Source of the DNA: Nocardioides limicola
GTDB taxonomy: Bacteria > Actinomycetota > Actinomycetes > Propionibacteriales > Nocardioidaceae
DNA: 64,000 nt
Assembly: GCF_016827675.1 (NCBI RefSeq)
Contig: NZ_JAERJA010000013.1
Span: 62,001 to 126,000 of the forward strand
Direction: 5' to 3'
In this document: positions 25,522-33,750 of the stretch, one piece after another
How the letters are laid out: every line of letters starts with the position of its first letter
Numbering within the stretch: the first letter of the stretch is position 1
The notes under the pieces: model-generated
Databases searched by the model: none
What the model was told of the DNA's origin: nothing
The model's input: only the letters and a program-made list of their open reading frames with translations
Translations under genes and position numbers: made by a program

Positions 25522-26744
25522 ATCTCGAGCTCGTCACCGACCCGGCCGCTGCGACGTCTCAGGACTGGGCCTGGCGGCCGGGGGACTGGTACGCCGTGAT
25601 CGGCTCGGGCACCTGTGCGTTGCTGCCGCCGGAGGAGAAGGACCGGGTCGCCAGGGTCTGGGAGCTGGTGGACGCCGGGGAGGGTTTCGATGAGGTGCTC
25701 GACGCGTTGATCGCCTCGGGCCTGCGACAGATGCGCGGCTTCGTGCTGCTGGGTGACTCCGAGGGGGAGACCCGCGTGGTGGTGCGTGGGCCGGCGCGAG
25801 CCCACTTCGAGACCAGCGCTGGCCCCGTCGATGTGGTCGGGCAGTCGGGGACGACCTGGGTGGAGCAGGTGCTCACCGGGGTCTCCGCACGGGTGATCCA
25901 GGTCGGCGCCAGTGAGACGGATCAGGATCTGCGCCTGCCCGGCGGGCTGGTGCGGGTGTCACGGGTGTCCCACCCGGCGGGCGTGAGCGGGGGAGCCGCA
26001 GCGGCCGCCGAGCCCAACGCCGAGCCCACCGCCGAGCCCATCGCTGAGCCCGCTGGCGAGCCCGAGGTGGACCCCTCCGCGGAGACCGCGGCCGATCTGC
26101 CTCCCCATCCCGATTCGGATCTGCCTCCCCCCGCCCCCACGCTGCCAGCCCCGGTCCCGCAGCCGGCTCCCACGCCGCCTGCTCCCGTCGCCCCGCCGAC
26201 CCCGAGCCCGCCGACCCCGAGCCCGGCAGCAACAGAGCCACAGCCAGAGCCAGCGCCAGAGCCAGCCCCGGACGCCGAGGAGGACCTCGAGCACGACGGC
26301 ATGACCAGGGCCGGACTCCCGGTGGCGGCGGAGTTCCCCCGGACGCATCCGGGTCTGCCCGGCCAACCCCCGGTGCCGGAGGTGACCGCCCGTCCGGTGG
26401 CCAAACTCGTCATCTCCAACGGTGACCTGATCGACGTGGACCGGGTCGTCATCATCGGCCGGGCACCCGAGGCGCGGCGGTTCACCGCGACCGAGCAGCC
26501 CCTGCTGGTGGCGGTGCCGAGCCCGCATCAGGAGATCTCGTCCACCCACCTCGAGGTGCGTCCCGGCTCCGGCGCGGACCTGGGCGCGGCGATCGTGACG
26601 GACCTCGGATCCACCAACGGGACGGTGCTGGTGCAACCCGGCCTGCCTCCGGAGGATCTGCGCCCGGGGATCGCCGTTCAGCTCATCCCGGGTGCCGTCC
26701 TGGACCTGGGTGACAGCGTGACCATCCAGATCGCCAAGCCGTGA
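25518..26744 (+). CDS. FHA-domain protein with proline-rich linker
   Basis: The 408-residue protein has three parts. Residues 1-150 form an unassigned globular domain (RPGDWYAVIGSGTCALLPPE, EGFDEVLDALIASGLRQM). Residues 155-275 are a low-complexity Pro/Ala/Glu linker with AEP and PTP repeats. Residues 295-405 form a forkhead-associated domain that should bind phosphothreonine, with the key motifs IIGRAP, SSTHLEV and LGSTNGTVL. It sits between the phosphatase and the RDD-FHA protein with 4-bp overlaps on both sides. The architecture suggests an adaptor that links a phosphorylated partner to the membrane protein encoded next. Confidence 0.85.
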   Translation: MNLELVTDPAAATSQDWAWRPGDWYAVIGSGTCALLPPEEKDRVARVWELVDAGEGFDEVLDALIASGLRQMRGFVLLGDSEGETRVVVRGPARAHFETSAGPVDVVGQSGTTWVEQVLTGVSARVIQVGASETDQDLRLPGGLVRVSRVSHPAGVSGGAAAAAEPNAEPTAEPIAEPAGEPEVDPSAETAADLPPHPDSDLPPPAPTLPAPVPQPAPTPPAPVAPPTPSPPTPSPAATEPQPEPAPEPAPDAEEDLEHDGMTRAGLPVAAEFPRTHPGLPGQPPVPEVTARPVAKLVISNGDLIDVDRVVIIGRAPEARRFTATEQPLLVAVPSPHQEISSTHLEVRPGSGADLGAAIVTDLGSTNGTVLVQPGLPPEDLRPGIAVQLIPGAVLDLGDSVTIQIAKP

Positions 26745-27745
26745 CTGTCGCCGAGTCGACGTACCCGGTCGCCGGGATGGAGCGGAGGTTCCTGGCGTTC
26801 GTGGTGGATCGTGGGTTGGCCTGGCTGCTGTACGCCGGGGTGGCGCTGGCGTTGGTCAGCGTGCTCGCGCCGATCTGGGCGGTGCTGCTGGGGGTAGGTG
26901 TCACCGCCGCGGTGGTGACCCTGTTCTCCGGTGTCCTGGTCGGCCTCACCGGCCTGACGCCCGGCAATGCGCTGCTCGGCCTCCGCGTCGTCCATCACGG
27001 CACCGGCACGCCCATCGGTGTGGGCCGCGGCCTGCTCCGCACCCTCGTGATCGGCGCGGCCACCCTGCCGACCTTCGGATTGGCGGCCGCCGCACTGGCG
27101 GTCACCGCGCTGGCCGACCACACCGGGCAGCGGCGCGCCTGGCATGACCGGCTCGCCTCCTCGGTGGTGCTTGACCTGGTGCCCGTCGCGGTCCCGCAGG
27201 ATCCCGGAGTCGAGCCGGCGCCGCAGCACGTCGTCAATCTCACCGCGATGCGGCTGCGGCCTCCGCCGCCGGCGCCGGTCCGGCGTCCAGCACAACCCCA
27301 AGCGGCCCCCGAGCCTGCCGCGGTGACCGCTGCGCCGGTGAGCCAGCCCGCAGCGAGGGGTCCGCAGTTCGGCGGGGCGGCGGTCGCCGCGCCCCCGGGT
27401 CCGGGCCGTCCCCGCTGGCGGATCACCTTCGACACCGGGGAGAGCCTGGTCCTCGAGGGTCTGGCGTTGATCGGCCGTGGCCCGCAGGCGCGGGCCGGCG
27501 AGCCGGCCGCACACCTGATCCAGTTGCGCTCCGAGGACATGTCGCTGTCCAAGACCCACGCCCAGGTGCAGCCGGCCCAGGATGGGGCCCTGGTGGTGAT
27601 GGACCGGGGGTCGACGAACGGTTCGGTGCTGCTCAGGCAGGGGATCGGTCGGAGCCTCACTGCCGGGCGGCCGACCACCGCGCTGTCCGGTGACCGGGTG
27701 CGGTTCGGTGACCGCGAGATGCTGGTCGAGCAGGAGCGGGAGTGA
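26741..27745 (+). CDS. RDD membrane protein with C-terminal FHA domain
   Basis: The 334-residue protein combines an RDD integral-membrane domain (residues 5-150, with hydrophobic segments FVVDRGLAWLLYAGVALALV, IWAVLLGVGVTAAVVTLFSG and LVIGAATLPTFGLAAAALAV) with a proline-rich linker and a cytoplasmic FHA domain (about 222-330; LIGRGPQAR, LSKTHAQV, RGSTNGSVLL). It starts with GTG overlapping the previous stop. FHA domains bind phosphothreonine peptides, so the protein may bring phosphorylated partners to the membrane. The function of RDD domains is poorly defined. The stop lies one base from that of the convergent subtilase gene. Confidence 0.88.
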   Translation: MTVAESTYPVAGMERRFLAFVVDRGLAWLLYAGVALALVSVLAPIWAVLLGVGVTAAVVTLFSGVLVGLTGLTPGNALLGLRVVHHGTGTPIGVGRGLLRTLVIGAATLPTFGLAAAALAVTALADHTGQRRAWHDRLASSVVLDLVPVAVPQDPGVEPAPQHVVNLTAMRLRPPPPAPVRRPAQPQAAPEPAAVTAAPVSQPAARGPQFGGAAVAAPPGPGRPRWRITFDTGESLVLEGLALIGRGPQARAGEPAAHLIQLRSEDMSLSKTHAQVQPAQDGALVVMDRGSTNGSVLLRQGIGRSLTAGRPTTALSGDRVRFGDREMLVEQERE

Positions 27746-27746
27746 G

Positions 27747-29849
27747 TCAGCGGGTGATCGCGAGCGGCAGCCGCAGCCGGTCACCGTTCGCGCCACGCCA
27801 GACCACGGCGCCATGATCGAGCGCCAGGCCGCCGGAGGTTCGGGTCACGGTGATCTCGAAGTGATGGGTCTCGCCAGGCTGCAGGTGCACGGCGAGCGGC
27901 CGGACCTGAGCCTCGTGTGACCGAAGACCCTCGACGGTGACCGAGTAGTACATCGGCGTACTGCCGAGGTTGGTCACCGACCGGGTGGCGGTGCCGCGCC
28001 GGGCATCCAACAGCAGCGACCCGGTGTTGAGTTCGTCCGGTCCCAGGCGACCAGCCAGGTAGCGCCGGTAGTCACGCGGCCCTACCTCGAACACCAGGTC
28101 GGTGTCGGCCCCGCGTGCGGCGGCGCCGGCTCCGCCGGTGAGCGGCGACTCGCCGGAGATCGGCTCCGCTGCCCCGGACAGCATGGACCGGATGGCTACC
28201 GCCGACCGGTCCGGATGCCGCGACCGGAGCACTGCGGCAGCGCCGCTCACACCCGCCGCCGACGCCGAGGTGCCGGTCAGGTACTCCCACTGCGGCCCGG
28301 TCCCCGGCCGAGCCGGCAGCGTGCTGAGTACGCCGGCCCCGGGTGCGACCAGGTCCGGCTTGATCACGCCGCCCCGGGGGTCGCCGGGGGCGGACCAGTC
28401 CGGCACCGAGGGCTCAGTGGTCGCGGGCAGCGGGACCAGCCGTGCCCGGGCCTGACCGCGGCGGGCCACCGCGTCCAGCAGGCGCTGTGAGGCGCGGTGG
28501 CTCAGGTGAACCGTCGGGACCGCGTGCAGGTCAGGCGCGACGGCACCGGGGCCACTGTTGGTCAGCACCATGCCGACGCCGTCCGCCCTGGCGACGGCAC
28601 GGGACTTGTCCACCCGCCCACTGCCGCCGCGTTGGCAGATCACAATGGCGCCCTTCACCTGCTTGGCGTCCAGGGTCCCGGGCAGGCATCTCGCGGCGGA
28701 CGTCGGGGCCGCGTCGGCCGTGCCAACGTCGCGGGCGAGGACCAGCGGTCGGGTCCCCGTCGGGGTCCGGGCGGCCATCGCGCCGGTGAGCCGGATCCCG
28801 GCGGGCAGTTGGACGGCGCCTCGGGCGCTGCCCGCGGTGGTGGCGCCCACCGTGGTCACCCAGGGTGAGGCGTGGGCGGCGTACTCGGCGGGGTCGTTGC
28901 CGGCGCTGGCCACCACCACCACGTCCGCCTCGGCTGCTCCGAGCAGCGCGCGTTCCACGGTGTCGAAGCCGTTCGATCCGGCCAGGGACAGGTTCAACAC
29001 GTCCACCTGGTCGTCGGTGGCGCGGTCGATCGCGGTGACCAGGTCGGCGGTCGCGCAGCCGTCGTCGTCGGGGTCCGGAGCGGTCCAGCACGCCTTGTAG
29101 ACCGCGATCCTGGCTTGCGGGGCGGTGCCCGCGAACCGACCATGGGTCTCGCCGCCGAGGATGACCGGGACGCGGGAGTTGCCGGCGGCGATCGAGGCGA
29201 CCTGGGTGCCGTGGCCGTGATCGTCGTGGGCGGACAGGGTGGCCACGCTGCTGAGGTTCTCGGTGCCGAACCCGGTCACGAACCATCGGGCGCCAACGAC
29301 CTTGTCGGTGCAGGTCTCCCGCGTCCACTGCTCGCCGGGGGTGCACGGGCCGATGAACGCCTCGGGTGCCCGGCCGAGCCCGGGTGTGGCCGCGAAGACC
29401 GGACCGGCGGGCGCCAGGCCCGAGTCGACGAAGCCGATCACCACGCCGGCTCCTCCGCGTCGAGCCGCAGACGCCATTGCTGCGGCAGGTCTGCTGCTGC
29501 GGTCGGCCATCGGGCGGATCGTGTTGGCCTCGACCAGGGCCACCTGCGGCATCGCTTCGAGGGTGGACACCTGGTCGGGGGTCAGGTCGACCGCGTACCC
29601 GTTGAGGGCGGAGGTCCAGCGATAGACCGGGTCGGGCGCCTGGACCGCCTGCAGTGTGCTGTCCTGCTGGTCCAGGAACTGGGCCCGCGCGGCTGCGCGC
29701 CGTCGCGGGTCGGTGATCGCGGCGGTGCCGGCGCCGGTCAAGGTGACCAGGTGCAGGCTGGGGTCCTGAGCGGGGCCGTCGGCAGATGCGGCCGCCGGTG
29801 GGCTGAGCAGGGCAGCGACCAGCGCGGTGAGCACGCCTATCCGCCGCAT
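27747..29849 (-). CDS. Secreted S8 family serine protease (subtilase)
   Basis: The 700-residue protease has a Sec signal peptide (MRRIGVLTALVAALLSPPAAASA) and an I9-type propeptide (about 30-110, NGYAVDLTPDQVSTLEAMPQ). The S8 domain has Asp142 in GFVDSGLAP, His213 in HGHGTQVASIAAG and the catalytic Ser in GTSASAAGVSGAAAVLR. A PA-like insert (GAIVICQRGGSGRVDKSRAV) and a C-terminal Fn3-like domain follow. The nucleophile motif is GTSAS rather than the common GTSMA/GTSMS, and the Asp motif is DSGLAP. It lacks a C-terminal membrane helix, so it is not an ESX mycosin. GGAGCAGGAG precedes the ATG. Confidence 0.9.
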   Translation of the reverse strand: MRRIGVLTALVAALLSPPAAASADGPAQDPSLHLVTLTGAGTAAITDPRRRAAARAQFLDQQDSTLQAVQAPDPVYRWTSALNGYAVDLTPDQVSTLEAMPQVALVEANTIRPMADRSSRPAAAMASAARRGGAGVVIGFVDSGLAPAGPVFAATPGLGRAPEAFIGPCTPGEQWTRETCTDKVVGARWFVTGFGTENLSSVATLSAHDDHGHGTQVASIAAGNSRVPVILGGETHGRFAGTAPQARIAVYKACWTAPDPDDDGCATADLVTAIDRATDDQVDVLNLSLAGSNGFDTVERALLGAAEADVVVVASAGNDPAEYAAHASPWVTTVGATTAGSARGAVQLPAGIRLTGAMAARTPTGTRPLVLARDVGTADAAPTSAARCLPGTLDAKQVKGAIVICQRGGSGRVDKSRAVARADGVGMVLTNSGPGAVAPDLHAVPTVHLSHRASQRLLDAVARRGQARARLVPLPATTEPSVPDWSAPGDPRGGVIKPDLVAPGAGVLSTLPARPGTGPQWEYLTGTSASAAGVSGAAAVLRSRHPDRSAVAIRSMLSGAAEPISGESPLTGGAGAAARGADTDLVFEVGPRDYRRYLAGRLGPDELNTGSLLLDARRGTATRSVTNLGSTPMYYSVTVEGLRSHEAQVRPLAVHLQPGETHHFEITVTRTSGGLALDHGAVVWRGANGDRLRLPLAITR

Positions 29850-30110
29850 CTCCTGCTCCTTCCGTGCCCGTCTACGTTACGTGGGGAGGGACCATGCTCG
29901 CAGCGGAACGGACAGCATCCAACTCCGCGACCCGACGAGGGGCGGTGTGAATAGTGGGGTTCATGGGGGTGATGAGGTGGATTCGGGTGGCGGTGGCTTG
30001 GTGGTTGCCCCTAGTCTGAGTCGTCGCCGACGTGGACGGCCAGTGGCTCCGCGCCGGGACGCGGCTCGGGGCCGCATTCGTGGAACGCGAGAACGAGTGG
30101 AGGAACGGCC
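29850..30110. other. Divergent 261-bp intergenic region between the subtilase and cold-shock genes
   Basis: A TAGTCT -10 candidate at 30012-30017 faces rightward, about 94 bp upstream of the cold-shock start, with no good -35. GGAGG at 30099-30103 is the cold-shock Shine-Dalgarno sequence. Nothing else could be assigned. Confidence 0.35.
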
Positions 30111-30512
30111 GTGCCGGTTGGCAAGGTGAAGTGGTTCGATGCCGAGAAGGGCTTCGGTTTCCTGTCCCATGACGGGGGCCCGGACGTCTATGTGCATGCG
30201 GACGCCCTCCCCGACGGGGTGACCTCGCTGAAGAACGGGGCCCGGGTGGAGTTCGGCATCGCCCAGGGCCGCCGGGGGGATCAGGCGCTCCAGGTCCGGC
30301 TGCTGGACCCGCAGCAGTCGGTGTCACGGAACCAGACCCGGGCGGCCAAGAAGAAACCCGAGGAGATGGTCAGCATCGTCGAGGACCTGATCCGCCTCCT
30401 CGACGGCGTCGGCGAGGGGTACCGCCACGGTCGTCACCCCGACGCGCGGACCGCCAGTCCGGTGGCCAAGTTGCTGCGCGCTCTCGCTGACGAACTGGAC
30501 CCCGGCCAGTGA
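30111..30512 (+). CDS. Cold-shock domain protein with C-terminal extension
   Basis: Residues 1-66 form a cold-shock domain that binds single-stranded nucleic acid, with RNP1 (KGFGFLS) and RNP2 (VYVHADAL). The protein is 133 residues, about twice the single-domain Csp length. The added half (from about 70) is basic, then helical (AAKKKPEEMVSIVEDLIRLLD and SPVAKLLRALADELDPGQ). Two-part Csp proteins of this size are common in actinobacteria. The GTG start is preceded by GGAGG at 7 bases. It converges with the MFS gene, with 5 bp between the stop codons. Confidence 0.9.
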   Translation: MPVGKVKWFDAEKGFGFLSHDGGPDVYVHADALPDGVTSLKNGARVEFGIAQGRRGDQALQVRLLDPQQSVSRNQTRAAKKKPEEMVSIVEDLIRLLDGVGEGYRHGRHPDARTASPVAKLLRALADELDPGQ

Positions 30513-30517
30513 CGAGT

Positions 30518-31981
30518 TCATAGCCCATCCGTGGCGGACGCGCTCTGCGACGTCCGCACCACCCCACGCCGAGACAGCAGCACGAACCCGAACCAGACGG
30601 TGAGTGCGACGCTGGCCAGGCCGAGGCCGAGGGTCACGTCGAGCGGCACCAGGATGCCCACGAACCCGCCGCTCACCCAGGCGAACTGGAGCAGCGCGTC
30701 CGAGCGGGCCAGGGTGCCGGTGCGGATGCGTTCGGCGACGTCGTGCTGGATGACCGAGTCCAGGGACAGTTTCGCCAGTGACTGGGAGAGGCCGGCAGCG
30801 AACCCGACCAGTGCCAGTGGCAGTACGCCGTGCCAGAACGTCGCGACCGCGGTGACCAACGCGCCGGCGGCCGCGGCTGCCACCACGGTGCGCTGGGGGT
30901 CCACCTGCCGCAGCAGCGCAGCCAGCGCGATGCCGAGGGTGTTGCCGAGGCCGGCCGCGCCGACCACCACCGCCAGCAGCAGCTCCGGGCGGTGCCCGTC
31001 GAGCGGTTGCTCGCGGAACAGGAAGGCAAGGAACATCGTCAAGAAGCCGGACAGCCATCGCGGCCCGCAGTTGGCCCGCAGCGCCAACCCGACGGTGGGC
31101 GGCACCGCCACCCACTGCCGCAACCAAGCGCCGACCCGCCCAGGCTGGGTGGTCGGCGCCGGCCCGGGCAGTGCCAGCCGGTCCTCACCGGTGGGGGAGT
31201 CGACGGCGTCGGGGAGCATGATCGCCCGCACCGTGGCCACGACGAACAGGACGAACGCGTAGCGCAGCGCCCACTCCGAACCGGCGAGTGAGGCGAGACC
31301 GGCGATCGGGGCAGAGATGGCGACACCGACCACCCCGGAGAGGGACACCCGCCCGTTGGCCTTGACCAGGGTGAAGGTGCGCGGGAGCAGGCGGGGCACC
31401 GCGGCGGCCTTGGCCACGCCGTACGCCTTCGAGGAGACCAGCACCCCCAGAGCTGCGGCGAACAGCCAGGTCGAGCCGGTGACCACGGCGGAGGCCAGCA
31501 CCCAGCACAGGAAGGCTCGGACGGCCATGGTGGTGCCGATCGCCCACCGTCGGCCGTGGCTGAAGTGGTCGAGGAACGGGCCGATCAACGGCGCCACGAT
31601 CGCGAACGGAAGCATCGTCAGGGCGAGGAAGAGCGCCACCTGTGACCGGGCCTCGCCGGTGGGCACCTGGAAGAAGAGGGTGCCGGCCAGGGCGATCGCG
31701 ACGGCGGCGTCGCCGGCGGTGTTGAAGACGTGCACCGCCAACAACCGGGACAGTCCCGACTCGCCCGCACCCTCGGCCCGGCCCGCCCTCCTGGCCTGCC
31801 CCCACGTGTACCGGCTGGCCCGGGTGGTACCGCGGCCGGTGGCGACCGCCGCCCGGGCGCTGCCCCGAAGCAGGCCAGCACCGGCTCGCCGGCTGACGTC
31901 GGCGGCGCTGCGTACGCCGTTGCCCAACGCTGCGCCGACGCCGCGTCCCCGACCCGACGGGTCTGGTCCGGACACGCTCAT
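30518..31981 (-). CDS. MFS transporter
   Basis: The 487-residue protein has a basic N-terminal region (about 60 residues) followed by 10-12 hydrophobic segments, such as VALFLALTMLPFAIVAPLIGPFLDH with the MFS loop, VALTVWFGFVLLS and AVVVGAAGLGNTLGIALAALL. It belongs to the major facilitator superfamily. The substrate is unknown. The ATG at 31981 or at 31990 could be the start, and neither has an ideal ribosome-binding site. It diverges from the DUF3027 gene with about 70 bp between. Confidence 0.8.
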   Translation of the reverse strand: MSVSGPDPSGRGRGVGAALGNGVRSAADVSRRAGAGLLRGSARAAVATGRGTTRASRYTWGQARRAGRAEGAGESGLSRLLAVHVFNTAGDAAVAIALAGTLFFQVPTGEARSQVALFLALTMLPFAIVAPLIGPFLDHFSHGRRWAIGTTMAVRAFLCWVLASAVVTGSTWLFAAALGVLVSSKAYGVAKAAAVPRLLPRTFTLVKANGRVSLSGVVGVAISAPIAGLASLAGSEWALRYAFVLFVVATVRAIMLPDAVDSPTGEDRLALPGPAPTTQPGRVGAWLRQWVAVPPTVGLALRANCGPRWLSGFLTMFLAFLFREQPLDGHRPELLLAVVVGAAGLGNTLGIALAALLRQVDPQRTVVAAAAAGALVTAVATFWHGVLPLALVGFAAGLSQSLAKLSLDSVIQHDVAERIRTGTLARSDALLQFAWVSGGFVGILVPLDVTLGLGLASVALTVWFGFVLLSRRGVVRTSQSASATDGL

Positions 31982-32038
31982 GCGAACCATCCTGCCTCGC
32001 CAGATGGCCCCGGCGGGACAAGACCCCCCGGCATTTGT

Positions 32039-32044
32039 CATGAT
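32039..32044 (+). promoter_or_regulatory. -10 element CATGAT for a leaderless DUF3027 transcript
   Basis: CATGAT ends 6 bases before the GTG at 32051, and no Shine-Dalgarno sequence is seen. Confidence 0.35.
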
Positions 32045-32050
32045 TCACAT

Positions 32051-32830
32051 GTGCCAGCAACCAGTACGCGCGCCAAGACCGATGCGGGACGCTCTCCGAA
32101 GCCGGACGCGGTCCTGATCAAGGCTGTCGACGTGGCTCGGGCGGCGCTCCTGGAGCAGGCCGGCGCCACCGACGTCGGCGAGCACCTGGGCCACGTCGTG
32201 GAGGACGACCGCGTCGTCACCCACCAGTTCCGCTGCACCCGGCGCGGCTACCGCGGTTGGCACTGGTCGGTCACGGTGGCCCGGGCCAGCCGGCAGAAGC
32301 AGCCGACGGTCGACGAGGTGGTGCTGGTGCCCGGTGGTGAGGCCATCGTGGCGCCGGCGTGGGTGCCGTGGAAGGAGCGGATCAAGCCCGGCGACCTGTC
32401 GCCGGGGGACCTGCTGCCCATCGCCGATGATGACCCCCGGGTGGTGCCCACCTACCTGGCCGGCGACGCGGACTCCCGGGAGTTGGCTCGCGAGGTCGGC
32501 CTGGGCCGGCCCCGGAGCCTGTCCATCGAGGGACGCAACCAGGTGGCGAGCCGTTGGTACGCCGGTCCCGGCGGCCCGGAGGCGCCGGTCGCCAAGTCGG
32601 CGCCGGCGACGTGCTCCAGCTGTGCGTTCCTGGTCGCGCTGAGTGGTCCGCTGGCCGAACTCTTCGGTGTCTGCGCCAATGCGCAGGCCAACGCCGATGG
32701 CCGGGTGGTCTCGGTCGACCACGGCTGTGGCGCCCACTCGGAGGCCCAGCTCACCCGGAAGCAGTTGCCGCAGGCGTTGCCGGACCCGGTCCTGGACACG
32801 ATCACCCGAGACGACCTCGAGACCTTCTGA
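32051..32830 (+). CDS. DUF3027 family protein
   Basis: The 259-residue protein matches the actinobacterial DUF3027 family, whose function is unknown. Visible features are the segments GYRGWHWSVTVARA, VLVPGGEAIVAPAWVPW and the core RPRSLSIEGRNQVASRWYAG. A C-terminal Cys/His cluster follows (CSSCAFLV, FGVCANAQANADGRVVS, HGCGAHSE) that looks able to bind a metal ion. The protein is soluble and has no signal peptide. The GTG at 32051 is chosen because the upstream frame has no plausible start. Confidence 0.75.
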   Translation: MPATSTRAKTDAGRSPKPDAVLIKAVDVARAALLEQAGATDVGEHLGHVVEDDRVVTHQFRCTRRGYRGWHWSVTVARASRQKQPTVDEVVLVPGGEAIVAPAWVPWKERIKPGDLSPGDLLPIADDDPRVVPTYLAGDADSRELAREVGLGRPRSLSIEGRNQVASRWYAGPGGPEAPVAKSAPATCSSCAFLVALSGPLAELFGVCANAQANADGRVVSVDHGCGAHSEAQLTRKQLPQALPDPVLDTITRDDLETF

Positions 32831-32869
32831 CGTCCCGGCCTGACCGGGCCTGAGTGGGGCGGCCGGACC

Positions 32870-33172
32870 TCAGTGTTCGGCGTGCCGTGCCCGGCGTCGG
32901 CGGCGGCAGTACTCGTAGCCGAAGAGGCCGAGGCCGAACCCGGCCAGGCAGGCCCACAGCCACCACAGCCGGTCCGCGTCGGCGAGTCGGGACGTGAACG
33001 GCAGCAGGGCGAGGAAGGCGACCAGCCAGATGGCTGAGCCGACCGCGACCGTCCGGACGCCGTCGACATCGAGCGGCTCGACCTCGGCCACCGCGAGCAC
33101 GCGCTTGCCGAGGCGGTGCTCGGAGGGTTGCTCGTCACGGATCTGCACAGAGTCCACGATAGCCAGCCGCAC
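32870..33172 (-). CDS. DUF2530 family small membrane protein
   Basis: The protein has up to 100 residues, with two transmembrane helices (GVRTVAVGSAIWLVAFLALL and LWWLWACLAGFGLGLFGYEY) and a basic C terminus (CRRRRRARHAEH). The pattern EPLDVDGVRTVAVG is typical of the actinobacterial DUF2530 family of unknown function. Start codons at 33172, 33157 or 33148 (all GTG) are possible, and none has a strong ribosome-binding site. The gene converges on DUF3027 and diverges from marR. Confidence 0.75.
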   Translation of the reverse strand: MRLAIVDSVQIRDEQPSEHRLGKRVLAVAEVEPLDVDGVRTVAVGSAIWLVAFLALLPFTSRLADADRLWWLWACLAGFGLGLFGYEYCRRRRRARHAEH

Positions 33173-33236
33173 TCCCGTGCGGGTCAGCCCCGCCTCACGG
33201 GACGTGATCGACGGCGGTCCGGATGCACGGGAATAG

Positions 33237-33249
33237 TTAGCCAGGCTAA
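33237..33249. promoter_or_regulatory. Inverted repeat, probable MarR operator
   Basis: TTAGCC-A-GGCTAA lies 18 bp upstream of the marR-family start. Its size and AT content fit an autoregulatory MarR site that controls the regulator and the downstream exporter. Confidence 0.55.
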
Positions 33250-33267
33250 TGAGTTCTACAGGGCGTT

Positions 33268-33750
33268 ATGGCTACTCTCGCGAAGCAGATGCGCAGCAAC
33301 ACTGGACTGGCGACCCAACTCCGGGTGTCGATGGTGCGCCTCAACCGCAGGATCCGGCATCAGCAGGACCCGGGCCTCGACGTCACCTTCACCGGCCTGG
33401 CAGTGCTCGCGCACCTGTCCCGTGAGGGCGACACCCTGATCGGTGAGCTCGCCGCTGTCGAGCATGTCCGGCCGCCGTCGATGACCCGCACCGTCGCTGC
33501 CCTGGAGGCCGCAGGGTTCGTCGTACGCGGTCCGCACCCGACGGACGGCCGGCAGGTGGTCGTCTCGATCACCGACGCCGGGCAGGCCGTCATCGAAGCG
33601 GAGCGGCGCCGGCGGGACGCGTGGCTCGCCCAGCGCCTGGCCGGTCTCACCGACGACGAGCGCGAGGTGCTGCGTCGAGCCATCCCGATCATCGAGCGGC
33701 TGGCCGGCCGCAGCGACCCACCCACGGACCAGGAGGACGATCCCCGCTGA
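33268..33750 (+). CDS. MarR-family transcriptional regulator
   Basis: The 160-residue protein has the winged helix-turn-helix of the MarR family: FTGLAVLAHL, IGELAAVEHVRPPSMTRTVAALEAAGFVVR (recognition helix) and the wing HPTDGRQVVVSITDAG, flanked by dimerisation helices. MarR proteins usually repress a neighbouring efflux gene and release DNA on ligand binding. The downstream MFS gene overlaps its stop codon, so the pair forms a regulator-exporter operon. Confidence 0.92.
   Translation: MATLAKQMRSNTGLATQLRVSMVRLNRRIRHQQDPGLDVTFTGLAVLAHLSREGDTLIGELAAVEHVRPPSMTRTVAALEAAGFVVRGPHPTDGRQVVVSITDAGQAVIEAERRRRDAWLAQRLAGLTDDEREVLRRAIPIIERLAGRSDPPTDQEDDPR

Noticed and set aside
27747..29849. ESX type VII secretion mycosin
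   Set aside because: It is an S8 protease near FHA genes, but it lacks the C-terminal membrane helix of mycosins. No EccB, EccC, EccD, EccE or WXG100 genes are nearby.
33621..33746. MFS exporter starting at the GTG at 33621
   Set aside because: The added 42 residues are Arg/Pro/Gly-rich, lie wholly over the marR gene and do not resemble an MFS N terminus.
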